The position numbers were made by a program, and so were the translations under genes. Positions 6,861-14,734 of a stretch of 20,246 bases of DNA are shown here, in pieces. Below the pieces are notes generated by a model. The model had not been told where the DNA came from. It worked only from the letters and a program-made list of their open reading frames with translations, and made no database searches. Within the stretch, counting starts at the first letter, position 1. Every line of letters begins with the position of its first letter. The DNA is from an uncultured Oscillospiraceae bacterium. Its GTDB lineage: Bacteria; Bacillota_A; Clostridia; Oscillospirales; Oscillospiraceae. The DNA lies in the NCBI GenBank assembly GCA_900769845.1, contig CAAGIF010000196.1:1-20246 (forward strand). Reading direction: 5' to 3'.

Positions 6861-7647
6861 TATCAAAGCCATCAATAAGACCTTCAATCCCGGTACCATC
6901 AATGCCAACCATGCCCTGAAGGATCTTTCGCTCCATTTGGCGGAGGGAGAATCCGTTGCGGTTATCGGCGGTAACGGCGCCGGCAAGTCCACCCTTCTCA
7001 ATGCGGTAGCCGGTGTCTGGAGTGTGGACAGCGGCAGCATCCATCTGGGAGGCGTGGACATGACGCATCTGCCGGAATACAAGCGGGCAAAATATATCGG
7101 TCGGGTGTTCCAGGATCCTATGATGGGCACTGCGGGCAATATGCAGATCGAAGAAAATCTGGCTCTGGCAGCCCGCCGGGGACAGCGCCGAGGACTGAAA
7201 GTGGGCATCACCCGGGCGGAACGGGAAAAATTCCGGGAGATGCTTCGGATCCTGGATCTGGGTCTGGAAAACCGGCTTACGGATAAGGCGGGGCTGCTTT
7301 CCGGCGGTCAGCGGCAGGCGCTGACACTGCTGATGGCGACGCTGCAGAAGCCTCAGCTTTTGCTTCTGGATGAGCATACGGCGGCGCTGGATCCCAAAAC
7401 TGCCGCAAAGGTCATGGAAGTTACCCGGTTGCTTGTAAACCAGGATCGGCTGACTACCCTGATGATCACCCACAACATGCGGGATGCCATTGAATACGGC
7501 GACCGGCTGATCATGATGTACGAAGGCCGCATTGTTGTGGATGTAGGTGGCGCGGAAAAGAAGAATCTGACCGTGGAGCATCTGCTGAATCTGTTCAGCC
7601 AGGCTTCCGGCTCCGATGAAGTGGATGACAAACTGGTGCTTTCCTGA
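6853..7647 (+). CDS. ABC transporter ATP-binding protein (TrpZ-type)
   Basis: A 264-residue ATPase that drives the amino acid uptake system. It has Walker A GGNGAGKST (39-47), the Q-loop in RVFQDPM, ABC signature LSGGQRQ (149-155), Walker B LLLLDEHTAALDP with the unusual DEH triad (173-175) common in this subfamily, and the switch His in ITHN (H207). The frame stays open upstream to 6778, but GGGAGGT (6839-6845) sits correctly before ATG 6853, which overlaps the permease stop by eight bases. It ends with a terminator ten bases after the stop, making it the last gene of the operon. Confidence 0.95.
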   Translation: MLDIKAINKTFNPGTINANHALKDLSLHLAEGESVAVIGGNGAGKSTLLNAVAGVWSVDSGSIHLGGVDMTHLPEYKRAKYIGRVFQDPMMGTAGNMQIEENLALAARRGQRRGLKVGITRAEREKFREMLRILDLGLENRLTDKAGLLSGGQRQALTLLMATLQKPQLLLLDEHTAALDPKTAAKVMEVTRLLVNQDRLTTLMITHNMRDAIEYGDRLIMMYEGRIVVDVGGAEKKNLTVEHLLNLFSQASGSDEVDDKLVLS

Positions 7648-7657
7648 TTGCAGGAAC

Positions 7658-7690
7658 AAAAATTCCCCGGTGTTAAACCGGGGAATTTTT
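7658..7690 (+). terminator. Intrinsic terminator of the T-box transport operon
   Basis: A perfect 14-bp stem, AAAAATTCCCCGGT (7658-7671) with ACCGGGGAATTTTT (7677-7690), loop GTTAA, with a built-in T-run. It starts ten bases after the ATPase stop. Confidence 0.94.
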
Positions 7691-7729
7691 CTGTTTTCGC
7701 TGTAAAAAGGGAATTTATCCATAAAAATT

Positions 7730-7812
7730 CCGGTTGGAAGCGCAAAGCTTGTAAATAGAAAACATGGGCAATTGACTTTCCGTTTTCTATGATTTATAAT
7801 ATTTCCAACCGG
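7730..7812. repeat. 10-bp inverted repeat bracketing the DUF4234 promoter
   Basis: CCGGTTGGAA (7730-7739) and its exact reverse complement TTCCAACCGG (7803-7812) lie on either side of the promoter at 7772-7800, the second arm covering the predicted transcription start. The arms are 63 bases apart. This is the arrangement of paired operators, but no regulator is identified. Confidence 0.6.
7772..7800 (+). promoter_or_regulatory. Sigma-A promoter of the small DUF4234 gene
   Basis: TTGACT (7772-7777), 17-base spacer, TATAAT (7795-7800). The start is predicted near 7807, with a leader of about 53 bases to ATG 7860. Confidence 0.88.
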
Positions 7813-7859
7813 TTGCTGTAAAAGGAAAAGCCGACCGGAAAATAGAAGGGAGATTTATT

Positions 7860-8285
7860 ATGGAAAATGTTGTAAACACTGCCCCCGTTGGCCAGCTGAA
7901 AACCAACAAGGGTCTGCTGAAGACCATTCTGCTGAGCCTGATCACCTTTGGTATTTACCCCCTGGTCGTCATGTCCGCAGTCTCCAATGATATCAATGTA
8001 GTTGCTTCCAGATACGATGGCAAGAAGACCATGCACTTCTGCCTGCTGACTTTCCTGGTTGCTCCTATCACCTTCGGTATTGCCGGTATCGTATGGTATC
8101 ACAAGGTTTCTGCCCGTATTGGCGCAGAACTGAACCGTCGCGGCATCGCATACAGCTTCGGCGCAAAGGACTTCTGGCTCTGGAATGTGCTGGGCGCTCT
8201 GATCGTAGTCGGCCCCTTTGTCTATCTGCACAAGATGTTCAAGGCTGTCAACCTGATGAATGCTCACTACAACACCCACGGCTAA
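7860..8285 (+). CDS. Small DUF4234-type membrane protein
   Basis: A 141-residue protein that resembles the DUF4234 family of unknown function. About three hydrophobic segments (roughly 20-40, 60-80, 105-122) suggest an integral membrane protein. Conserved features include TFGIYPLVV, SRYDGKKTM, RIGAELNRRGI, YSFGAKDFWLWNVLG and VGPFVYLHK. It lacks any N-terminal zinc ribbon. AAGGGAG (7847-7853) supports the start. It is monocistronic, with its own promoter and terminator. Its sequence aligns with residues from about 129 to the end of the zinc-ribbon protein at 18000-18761, with about half the positions identical by my hand alignment and one single-residue gap. Function is unknown; a membrane sensor or scaffold role would be speculation. 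Confidence 0.82.
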   Translation: MENVVNTAPVGQLKTNKGLLKTILLSLITFGIYPLVVMSAVSNDINVVASRYDGKKTMHFCLLTFLVAPITFGIAGIVWYHKVSARIGAELNRRGIAYSFGAKDFWLWNVLGALIVVGPFVYLHKMFKAVNLMNAHYNTHG

Positions 8286-8316
8286 TTCTTGCGGCATAAA
8301 AACTATATAGCGTTCC

Positions 8317-8352
8317 ACAGCCCTCACCGTTTTTTGGTGGGGGCTGTTTTTT
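8317..8352 (+). terminator. Intrinsic terminator of the small DUF4234 gene
   Basis: ACAGCCCTCACC (8317-8328) pairs with GGTGGGGGCTGT (8336-8347), one G-T pair, followed by TTTTT. Confidence 0.9.
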
Positions 8353-8404
8353 GCAATTAATTTCTGCAATTCCGGCAGAAACCGTCAGAAAACACAGGAA
8401 TTTT

Positions 8405-8439
8405 CCGGGGGGAAGCAGGGAATACATCCCCCCGGGGGG
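8405..8439. repeat. GC-rich dyad upstream of the chelate-transport promoter
   Basis: CCGGGGGG (8405-8412) is repeated inverted as CCCCCCGG (8428-8435), and CCCCCCGGGGGG (8428-8439) is itself a perfect palindrome ending one base before the -35 box. GAAGC (8412-8416) can alternatively pair with GCTTC (8439-8443). It could be an operator or a structure-forming element; no binding protein is known to me for it. Confidence 0.5.
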
Positions 8440-8440
8440 C

Positions 8441-8469
8441 TTCACAAAAGCAGTATGTCCGGCTATAAT
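8441..8469 (+). promoter_or_regulatory. Promoter of the FecCD-type operon
   Basis: TTCACA (8441-8446), 17-base spacer, TATAAT (8464-8469). The predicted start near 8476 gives a short leader to ATG 8511. The adjoining GC-rich palindrome may control it. Confidence 0.78.
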
Positions 8470-8510
8470 AGGCGTGTAAAATTGATTATGCGGGAGTATA
8501 TAGGAACTCT

Positions 8511-9578
8511 ATGAACGGTATCAGGGAACTGGAAAAAAGAAAACAAAGAAATAGGGTTGTTATCATCGCAATGCTGGCGGCAGTATTTGCCCTGGGCGTT
8601 GCGTGTTTGTTTGTCGGTTCGTCCAACATGACATTTGCAGACGCGCTGAGCGCTCTGCTGGGATGCGGAACAGACGCCCAAAGCCGGATCATCTGGAAAA
8701 TTCGGATCCCACGGGTGCTGGCGGCGATCATTGCCGGCGCAGGCCTGGCGGTTTCCGGCCTTGTGATGCAGACTACGCTGAATAATGCCATGGCATCTCC
8801 CTCTACCCTGGGCGTATCCAATGCGGCGGTATTTGGCGCAAATCTGTCCATTATCGCCTTCGCCGGGGGCTTTTTGTCCACGGGAAACAATCTGTCCCGG
8901 TTTGATGTGGGGGCCAATCCCTACGCCACTTCTGTGATGGCGCTCCTGTTTGCCGGCCTGTCCATGCTGCTGATCCTGGGCCTTTGCACGGTTCGCTCCT
9001 TCTCTCCCAATGTGGTGGTGCTGGCGGGCATGGCTATCGGCTCTGTGTGGACGGCGGCAACTACCGTGCTGCAGTTCTACGCCACCGATGTGGGCCTGTC
9101 TGCTGCGGTGGTCTGGAGCTTCGGCGATCTGGGTCGGGCTACCTACCGGACGGATGCCATTATGTTCGCCGCGGTGCTGGTGGGGGTGGTGTTTTTCATG
9201 ACCATGTCCTGGAAGTATAACGCCCTCTTGAGCGGGGAAGCCACTGCCAAAACCATGGGTATCCATGTGGAGGGGCTGCGGTTCGTGTCCCTTTTGCTGG
9301 CGTCGGTAATCACCGCGGCCTGCGTTTCCTTCCTGGGGATCATCGGCTTTGTTGGTGTTATTTGTCCCCATGTGACCAAGAAACTGCTGGGTCAGGATCA
9401 CCGGGTCACCATTCCTGCGTCCTGTCTTATGGGAAGCCTGCTGCTTCTGCTGGCGGATACTGCCTCCCGCAGCCTGGGCAGCGGATCTGCCCTGCCGGTG
9501 GGCGCGATCACATCGTTGCTGGGCGCTCCTTTCTTCATTGCCATCATCTTTAGCAGAAAGGAGAACCACAGATGCTGA
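8511..9578 (+). CDS. FecCD-family metal-chelate ABC permease
   Basis: A 355-residue membrane protein of the FecCD/BtuC family that imports iron-siderophores, cobalamin, heme or related chelates. Family landmarks are [25 protein letters not shown], the segment with [27 protein letters not shown], and the C-terminal [21 protein letters not shown] with [15 protein letters not shown]. About ten hydrophobic helices are present, the normal number. The ribosome binding site is weak (TAGGAA). It is first of four tightly spaced genes, its stop overlapping the ATPase start by seven bases. There is only one permease gene, so a homodimer is expected. The ligand cannot be told from the sequence. Confidence 0.95.
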   Translation: MNGIRELEKRKQRNRVVIIAMLAAVFALGVACLFVGSSNMTFADALSALLGCGTDAQSRIIWKIRIPRVLAAIIAGAGLAVSGLVMQTTLNNAMASPSTLGVSNAAVFGANLSIIAFAGGFLSTGNNLSRFDVGANPYATSVMALLFAGLSMLLILGLCTVRSFSPNVVVLAGMAIGSVWTAATTVLQFYATDVGLSAAVVWSFGDLGRATYRTDAIMFAAVLVGVVFFMTMSWKYNALLSGEATAKTMGIHVEGLRFVSLLLASVITAACVSFLGIIGFVGVICPHVTKKLLGQDHRVTIPASCLMGSLLLLLADTASRSLGSGSALPVGAITSLLGAPFFIAIIFSRKENHRC

Positions 9579-10342
9579 AAGTAGAGAATTTACAGTTTCA
9601 ATACAGCAAAAACGGCAATCCCGTTCTGAACGGCGCATCTTTGGAGCTGAAGCAGGGGGAAATCGGCATCCTGCTGGGAAAGAACGGTTCCGGCAAGACC
9701 ACTTTGTTCAAGAACATTCTCGGCATTGAGAAACCCAAAAGTGGAACCATTCGGTTTGACGGGGAAAACCTGCTGAAAATGAACCGCCGGGACCGGGCAA
9801 GACGGATCGCCTATGTGCCCCAGCACATCCATTTCGGAGATTTGAGCGTGATGGATTCCGTTCTGATGGGAAGAGTAGCCTATTTCGGATTGAAGGCCGG
9901 GCCGGAGGATTACGAGGCGGTAGAGAAAATTCTGGGAGATATGCAGCTGCAAAGCTTTGCCAGCCGCTCCGCCGAAGCCCTCTCCGGCGGCGAGAAGCAG
10001 AAGATCGCAATCGCCCGGGCCATGGCCCAGGAACCCAAACTGATGATCTTCGACGAACCCACCGGAAATCTGGATATCGCCAACGAACAACTGATCATCG
10101 AGGAAGCAAAGAAACTGGCAAGGGAGAAGAATATCAGCATTCTTTCCTCGCTCCATGATCTGAATCAGGCGCTTTCCTTTGGGGACAGGTTCTTCTTTAT
10201 GAAGGACGGCGCGGTAAAATACGCCGGAGGAAAAGAGATCTTCACCGAGGAAATTATCAAGGATATTTTTGACATAGATGTGAGAATCCTGGAAATTGAG
10301 AATCAAAAAGTAATCATAGGAGGTTGCTGTAATGACTGCTAA
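9572..10342 (+). CDS. FecE-type metal-chelate ABC transporter ATPase
   Basis: A 256-residue ATPase with Walker A GKNGSGKT (36-43), Q-loop at YVPQ (Q84), signature LSGGEKQ (137-143), Walker [13 protein letters not shown] (157-168) and switch His195. It overlaps the permease end and its own last eleven bases overlap the start of the binding-protein gene, so the three are translationally coupled. The AAAGGAG stretch at 9557-9563 serves as ribosome binding site. The C-terminus ends GGCCNDC; the three Cys residues may be functional or may only reflect the ribosome binding site (AGGAGG) and start of the next gene encoded in the same bases. Confidence 0.95.
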   Translation: MLKVENLQFQYSKNGNPVLNGASLELKQGEIGILLGKNGSGKTTLFKNILGIEKPKSGTIRFDGENLLKMNRRDRARRIAYVPQHIHFGDLSVMDSVLMGRVAYFGLKAGPEDYEAVEKILGDMQLQSFASRSAEALSGGEKQKIAIARAMAQEPKLMIFDEPTGNLDIANEQLIIEEAKKLAREKNISILSSLHDLNQALSFGDRFFFMKDGAVKYAGGKEIFTEEIIKDIFDIDVRILEIENQKVIIGGCCNDC

Positions 10343-11498
10343 AAAAGCTTATACATGGATCCTTGCCGGATTTCTGGTGCTGAGTCTGTGCGCCTGCGGG
10401 GCGCAGAATCCGACGGAAACAATGGCGCCTTCCGACGAAATCACCGTTACCGATATGATCGGCCGGGAAGTGACCGTCATTCCCGGAAGCTATACCCGGG
10501 TGGTCTGTGTTGGCGCAGGCGCCCTGAGAATGTACAGCTATGTGGGAGATGTGGCACTGCTGGTTGGCGTGGAGGATATTGACAATACCTCTCTTGCAGA
10601 GCGGCCCATGATGTTCGATTCCGTTGCCCGGCCCTATGTACTGGCCTACGGGGAAACCTTTAACACGCTGCCTTCCTGCGGTGTGGGCGGCCCCATGGCC
10701 CAGGCGGCGGAAAGCGAAAAGATTCTGTCCTGCAACCCGGATATCGTTATTTCCGAGTTCGAGGATGTGGAAAAAGCCAATGCTCTGCAGGAACAATTGG
10801 GCGTTCCTGTGATCACCATGAGCGCAGGCTCCAAGGGAGTCTTTGACGAAAAGTTTTTCGGATCGATGGAACTGCTGGGCAAGATCTTTGCCCGGGAGGA
10901 CCGGGCGGCAGAGCTGGTTCAATTCATTCGGGACGAAGCTGCTGCTATCTCTGCAAGAGTTGCGGACATCCCCGAAGAGGAGAAGCCCAGTGTGTATATC
11001 TGCGGTCTGGGCAACTGGGGCACCACCGATCATTTGACCACTGCGGAGAATTACATCTCCTTCGAGGTTGCAGGGGTCAAGAATGTGATCAGCGCTCTGG
11101 GGATCCAGGGCGTGGGTCCCATCGAGGAAGAGAAGTTTGTGGAACTGGGCGAGCAGATGGATATTATCATCATGGATGCCGCCGCGGTCAAGAACATCAA
11201 GCCCCTCTACGCAGAAGATCCCACTATGTTTGACACCTGCAAGGCATGGAAGTCCGGCGAAGTGTACCTGGAGATGGCGTACAATGCCTACTACACCAAT
11301 TATGAGATCGTGCTGATCAACACTTGGTTCGTTGCCAAGACCGTCTACCCCGAGGCGTTTGCGGATATTAACATGACTGCAAAGACCAACGAAGTCACGC
11401 AGAAGTTCTTTGGCATGGATTTGGCAGATGCGATTTTCGCCTGTCCCAGCAGTTTTGGCGGCTATCAGAAGATCGACACCGCCACATTTTTTAATTAA
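10332..11498 (+). CDS. FecB/TroA-like substrate-binding lipoprotein
   Basis: A 388-residue lipoprotein of the periplasmic-binding class III (helical backbone) type used by FecCD transporters. A signal peptide leads to lipobox L-C-A-C (C22). The mature part opens with the hallmark [13 protein letters not shown] and then [12 protein letters not shown]; the second lobe has [19 protein letters not shown], and a C-terminal [20 protein letters not shown]. This is rather long for the family (often 300-350). AGGAGG (10319-10324) precedes the ATG within the ATPase gene. The ligand is an unidentified metal chelate. It is followed after 35 bases by the methyltransferase gene with its own strong GGAGG, in the same operon. 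Confidence 0.9.
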   Translation: MTAKKAYTWILAGFLVLSLCACGAQNPTETMAPSDEITVTDMIGREVTVIPGSYTRVVCVGAGALRMYSYVGDVALLVGVEDIDNTSLAERPMMFDSVARPYVLAYGETFNTLPSCGVGGPMAQAAESEKILSCNPDIVISEFEDVEKANALQEQLGVPVITMSAGSKGVFDEKFFGSMELLGKIFAREDRAAELVQFIRDEAAAISARVADIPEEEKPSVYICGLGNWGTTDHLTTAENYISFEVAGVKNVISALGIQGVGPIEEEKFVELGEQMDIIIMDAAAVKNIKPLYAEDPTMFDTCKAWKSGEVYLEMAYNAYYTNYEIVLINTWFVAKTVYPEAFADINMTAKTNEVTQKFFGMDLADAIFACPSSFGGYQKIDTATFFN

Positions 11499-11533
11499 GA
11501 TTACCTGAAATCAGAAACCACGGAGGAATTTTG

Positions 11534-12409
11534 GTGGAAAAACGGGATATTATAGAATTTTTCGACCGCTGCGCCCCTACATGGGATGCAGAAATGATTA
11601 AAAACGATGCCATCATCGGCACGATTCTGGACAATGCAGAGGTTGCGGAGGGGATGGAAATTCTGGATGTGGCCTGCGGAACCGGAGTGATGTTTGACTA
11701 CTACCTCCGGCGGGGCGCTGCATCGGCGACCGGAATCGACATTTCCCCGGAGATGGCAAAAATCGCCGCAGAAAAATACGCCGCAGAACCCCGAATCCGG
11801 GTGATCTGCGGAGATGTGGAGGAAATGGACCGGGAGAAGAAGTACGACCGGATCGTGGTGTACAATGCCTTCCCCCATTTTCCTGATCCCCGGCGGCTGA
11901 TCCGAACCCTTGCGGAACTGCTGAAGGAGGATGGACGGCTTACCATTGCTCACGGCATGAGCCGGGAGGCTATCGACAATCACCACAGCGGCTCCGCCAG
12001 CAAGGTCAGCAACGGCCTCATGTCTGCGGACAGCCTGAAAAAACTGTTTGATCCCTGGTTCGATGTGGAGATCGTGATCTCCAACCGTCGGATGTACCAG
12101 GTCAGCGGTGTGAAACGGGATCCCAATGCCCATTCCCACGGGGGCGAAATGCACTCCCACAGCTATATCGGAAGCCATAGCCATGGAACCGCCCTGGAAG
12201 GTACGCCCATGGAGGAGCTGCTTGCCATGCTGAAATACATGGTGAGCCACAACGATGCCCACGCTCAGGAAGTGGCGGAACTGGCAGATCAGCTTCTCAC
12301 TGCCGGGCAGAGCCAGGCCTACGGCCGTATCATGGATGCGGTAACGGATTTTGATATGGTTAATGCAAAATTGGACGCGGTTCTGAAGGAACTGCAGCTT
12401 CTGCTCTGA
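11534..12409 (+). CDS. SAM-dependent methyltransferase with His-rich segment
   Basis: A 291-residue class I SAM methyltransferase, last gene of the chelate-transport operon. Residues 1-185 form the Rossmann methyltransferase domain: ILDVACGTGV (about 43-52) is SAM motif I, TGIDIS the acidic ribose-binding strand, VICGDVEEM motif II-like, and RIVVYNAFPHFPDP motif III region. After VISNRRMYQVSG comes a His-rich stretch, about residues 199-218, with six His (200, 202, 207, 209, 215, 217) spaced as HSH or HSHG, which suggests metal binding. The rest, about 225-291, is predicted helical, with MVSHNDAHAQEVAELADQL. GGAGG (11522-11526) is seven bases from GTG 11534, which I choose over TTG 11531. Substrate is unknown: a metallophore, a corrinoid or tetrapyrrole, or a metal-linked compound would fit the context. 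Confidence 0.85.
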   Translation: MEKRDIIEFFDRCAPTWDAEMIKNDAIIGTILDNAEVAEGMEILDVACGTGVMFDYYLRRGAASATGIDISPEMAKIAAEKYAAEPRIRVICGDVEEMDREKKYDRIVVYNAFPHFPDPRRLIRTLAELLKEDGRLTIAHGMSREAIDNHHSGSASKVSNGLMSADSLKKLFDPWFDVEIVISNRRMYQVSGVKRDPNAHSHGGEMHSHSYIGSHSHGTALEGTPMEELLAMLKYMVSHNDAHAQEVAELADQLLTAGQSQAYGRIMDAVTDFDMVNAKLDAVLKELQLLL

Positions 12410-12418
12410 TTCGCGCAA

Positions 12419-12446
12419 AACCCCCGACTCTCTGGAGCCGGGGGTT
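12419..12446. terminator. Terminator between methyltransferase and SDR genes
   Basis: AACCCCCG (12419-12426) pairs with CGGGGGTT (12439-12446) around CTC/GAG (12428-12430 with 12435-12437). T-rich bases (CGTTTT) follow on the plus strand and AAAA precedes it, so it can act in both directions between the convergent genes. Confidence 0.85.
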
Positions 12447-12450
12447 CGTT

Positions 12451-13197
12451 TTAACTTCTCGCCATGCCGTCCACGCTTAAGATCACGCCGGTGATATAGG
12501 AGGCATCCTCCGATGCCAAAAACAGGAAGGCATTTGCAATATCCTCAGGCTGGCCCAACCGCCGCAGAGGAATCTGGTTGATCATGGGGTCGATGATCTC
12601 CTTGGGGACGGCCTTCATCATGTCCGTTTCCGTGATGCCGGGAGCCACGGCGTTGACCCGGATACCCAGAGGACCCAGTTCCCGGGCCAGGGAGATCGTC
12701 ATGCCGTTCACAGCGAATTTGGAGGTGGGGTAGGCAACACCGCCGGGCTGACCGGAAATGCTGACCATGGAAGATGTGGACAGGATCACACCGCTGCCCC
12801 GGGGAATCATCTGGTCCACCGCTGCCCGAGTGGCATTGTATACACCCTTCACATTCAGATCCATGACCTTATCAAATAGCTCCTCTGTGTAGGAGGAGAA
12901 GGGAGTCCGTTCGGAAATACCGGCGTTGTTCACAAGAATATCCACACTGCCGTAAACCTGGGACACCCATTGGAAGGCATCGCGGACTTCCTTCCAATCA
13001 TCCAGCCGGGGGCTGATCCCATCTACCAAGGTTCCGGGGTTGGATTCCCGGAGCTTTGCCACAGCCTTTGCGGCAGTTTCGGGAGTGCTGGCGGTGATGA
13101 TCACAACAGCGCCTTCTTTCAGAAATTTATCGGCAATGGCGTAGCCGATGCCCCGGCTGCCGCCGGTAATCACAGCCACTTTTTTGTCCAGTTTCAT
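12451..13197 (-). CDS. Short-chain dehydrogenase/reductase, FabG-like
   Basis: A 248-residue cytoplasmic NAD(P)-dependent oxidoreductase of the classical SDR family, close in layout to 3-oxoacyl-ACP reductase. It has the cofactor loop TGGSRGIG (11-18), NNAG (90-93), the catalytic Ser143, Tyr156 and Lys160 (YPTSK), and the C-terminal RLGQPEDIANAFLFLASEDASYITG followed by DGMARS. The GGAGG before the start (+ strand 13202-13206) is well spaced. It is a single gene between two terminators, with its own promoter region of about 70 bases, and no fatty acid genes are adjacent, so it may be a general alcohol or sugar dehydrogenase. The substrate is not predictable here. Confidence 0.92.
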   Translation of the reverse strand: MKLDKKVAVITGGSRGIGYAIADKFLKEGAVVIITASTPETAAKAVAKLRESNPGTLVDGISPRLDDWKEVRDAFQWVSQVYGSVDILVNNAGISERTPFSSYTEELFDKVMDLNVKGVYNATRAAVDQMIPRGSGVILSTSSMVSISGQPGGVAYPTSKFAVNGMTISLARELGPLGIRVNAVAPGITETDMMKAVPKEIIDPMINQIPLRRLGQPEDIANAFLFLASEDASYITGVILSVDGMARS

Positions 13198-13224
13198 AGG
13201 GTAACCTCCTTTGGTTTTTTTAGT

Positions 13225-13265
13225 AGTATACCCAATGATCGGAATAGTTTCCGTGATAAAATCAC
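13225..13265 (-). promoter_or_regulatory. Possible SDR promoter with GTGAT-ATCAC dyad
   Basis: On the minus strand a -10 like TATACT (13230-13225) lies 28 bases before the SDR ATG. The hexamer 17 bases further up (CGGAAA) is a poor -35. Overlapping and just upstream is a 13-base dyad GTGAT-AAA-ATCAC (13253-13265), suggesting an activator or repressor site. Weak evidence. Confidence 0.4.
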
Positions 13266-13267
13266 AA

Positions 13268-13297
13268 AACCCTCTCCGATAAGAACCGGAGAGGGTT
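13268..13297 (-). terminator. Terminator of the tyrosine-kinase operon
   Basis: AACCCTCTCCG (13268-13278) pairs with CGGAGAGGGTT (13287-13297). On the minus strand it is followed by TTTTGTGATTTT, and it lies five bases after the second BY-kinase stop, so it ends the leftward operon. Confidence 0.9.
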
Positions 13298-13301
13298 GTC
13301 T

Positions 13302-14717
13302 TTATGATTTGCTTTTTTTGCTGCCGTAGCCATAGCCGTACCCGTAACCGTAGCCATAACCGTAACGGTTGCGGCGAACCTGGGCGCTGTTAAAAATACA
13401 GCCGCCAAGGGGGGCATCCTTCTGATGCAGGGAGGAAATGGCATCCTGGATCTGGATTCGGCTGGCAATGTCGGACCGAACCACATAAAGCACGCTGTCG
13501 GCATAGCGGCTGATCAGGGCGGCGTCGGAGATCACACTGCAGGGAGAGGTATCCACAATCACATAATCAAACCGGGCGGACAGGGATCCCAGAACCCGGC
13601 GGAGCTGCCGCATATCCAGATTGTAATGCTGCTTATGGGTACTTTCACCGGAGATGAAAGCAAAGTTGGATTCGGGAGAACCCTGCAGACACGCGTCGAT
13701 GCTGAGGTCGTGGTTGGTGAGCAGCTCCATAAGACCGGGGCGCTTCTTTTCTGTCCGGAAGAGCTTGCCGATGGACTGCTTCCGCAGATCTGCGTCCACA
13801 AGGACCACCCGGTGTCCGTCTGCTGCCAGAGAAAGGGCAAGGTTTACGGAAACCGTGGTCTTTCCTTCTCCCGGGAGGGTACTGGTCAAAAGCAGAACCT
13901 GACCGTGCTTTTCTTCCAGAAGCTTCTTGGCCCGGGTTCGCAGACTCCGCAGGACCTCTGCAAATCCGGGATCCGCTGCGCTGGTAATCGGGCTGTTTGC
14001 GTTGCCTTTTTTTGCGCGCACTTGGGGGAAGGTAGCCAGAATGGGAAGACTAATGATCTTTTTCAGTTCATCGGCGCTGGAAACGCTCTGGTTCAGCAGC
14101 ATCACGCCGGCTGTCAGAGCAAGCCCCAGACAAAGACCGGCGAAAGCGCCCTTGGTAACAGCGCCAAGGGGAGAAAACCGATTAATCGGATCCGTGGGAA
14201 CCACGGGCTCTTCCCGGATGTACAGAACCGGGCTGTCCACCATGTACACAGCGGCAGTGGGATAGCAGGCAATAACTGCATTCAGGACATTGTAGGCGTC
14301 CTGGGGGTTGCTGCTTGTGACCGTCAGGGTGACCATGTTGGTGTTGGCAATAGCTGCGGCGGAGATCCGGCCGTTGATGTAGTTTTTGTCCAGCCGGGCC
14401 AGGATCATATCCCGCATATAGTCTGTATTCAGAAGGTAGGGAAAGGTTTTTGCGATCTGCTGAGCGGTAATGGTGTCATAACTCAGATTGCTGCTGAAAA
14501 TATCCTCCGTGCTGTAACTGGAGCCTACGGAGAAAATGGCGTCACAGCTATACATGGGGGTAAAACTTCGGCGTTGCCGGATGTAGGACGTGCCGGAGAA
14601 CAACAGAACCAGGATCAAAACCAGGATCCATGTCTGCTTCAGCGCCTTCCGGAATCGCTTCAGAAGGGCCAGCAGATCAATGGGTTCCGGGGCAGTATTC
14701 TTTTGTGTGGATGCCAT
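13302..14717 (-). CDS. BY-kinase with Wzz domain (polysaccharide co-polymerase / tyrosine autokinase)
   Basis: A 471-residue membrane protein that fuses a Wzz-like chain-length domain to a bacterial tyrosine kinase. Membrane segments at about 30-45 and 188-208 flank the extracellular domain. The kinase has Walker A LPGEGKTT (281-288), Walker A' VVLVDADLR (304-312) and Walker B YVIVDTSP (385-392). The C-terminus carries the tyrosine cluster expected of BY-kinases, here seven Tyr-Gly pairs (Tyr452 to Gly465) followed by SKKSKS. These tyrosines are the likely autophosphorylation sites and substrate of the PHP phosphatase encoded in the same operon. It lies 17 bases after a second BY-kinase gene with the same tail. 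In Firmicutes kinase and Wzz parts are often separate proteins; here both are in one chain. Confidence 0.92.
   Translation of the reverse strand: MASTQKNTAPEPIDLLALLKRFRKALKQTWILVLILVLLFSGTSYIRQRRSFTPMYSCDAIFSVGSSYSTEDIFSSNLSYDTITAQQIAKTFPYLLNTDYMRDMILARLDKNYINGRISAAAIANTNMVTLTVTSSNPQDAYNVLNAVIACYPTAAVYMVDSPVLYIREEPVVPTDPINRFSPLGAVTKGAFAGLCLGLALTAGVMLLNQSVSSADELKKIISLPILATFPQVRAKKGNANSPITSAADPGFAEVLRSLRTRAKKLLEEKHGQVLLLTSTLPGEGKTTVSVNLALSLAADGHRVVLVDADLRKQSIGKLFRTEKKRPGLMELLTNHDLSIDACLQGSPESNFAFISGESTHKQHYNLDMRQLRRVLGSLSARFDYVIVDTSPCSVISDAALISRYADSVLYVVRSDIASRIQIQDAISSLHQKDAPLGGCIFNSAQVRRNRYGYGYGYGYGYGYGSKKSKS
13323..13364 (-). repeat. Tyr-Gly coding repeat of the second BY-kinase
   Basis: A 42-base stretch encoding seven Tyr-Gly pairs. 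It matches 14765-14806 with only two mismatches, both in third codon positions. Confidence 0.9.
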
Positions 14718-14734
14718 CGGTTTGCCGTCCTTTC

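Noticed and set aside
8463..9638. A 391-codon minus-strand open frame opposite the FecCD permease
   Set aside because: Composition rich in His, Gln and Arg, typical of an antisense shadow of a GC-rich gene; the plus strand has clear family motifs.
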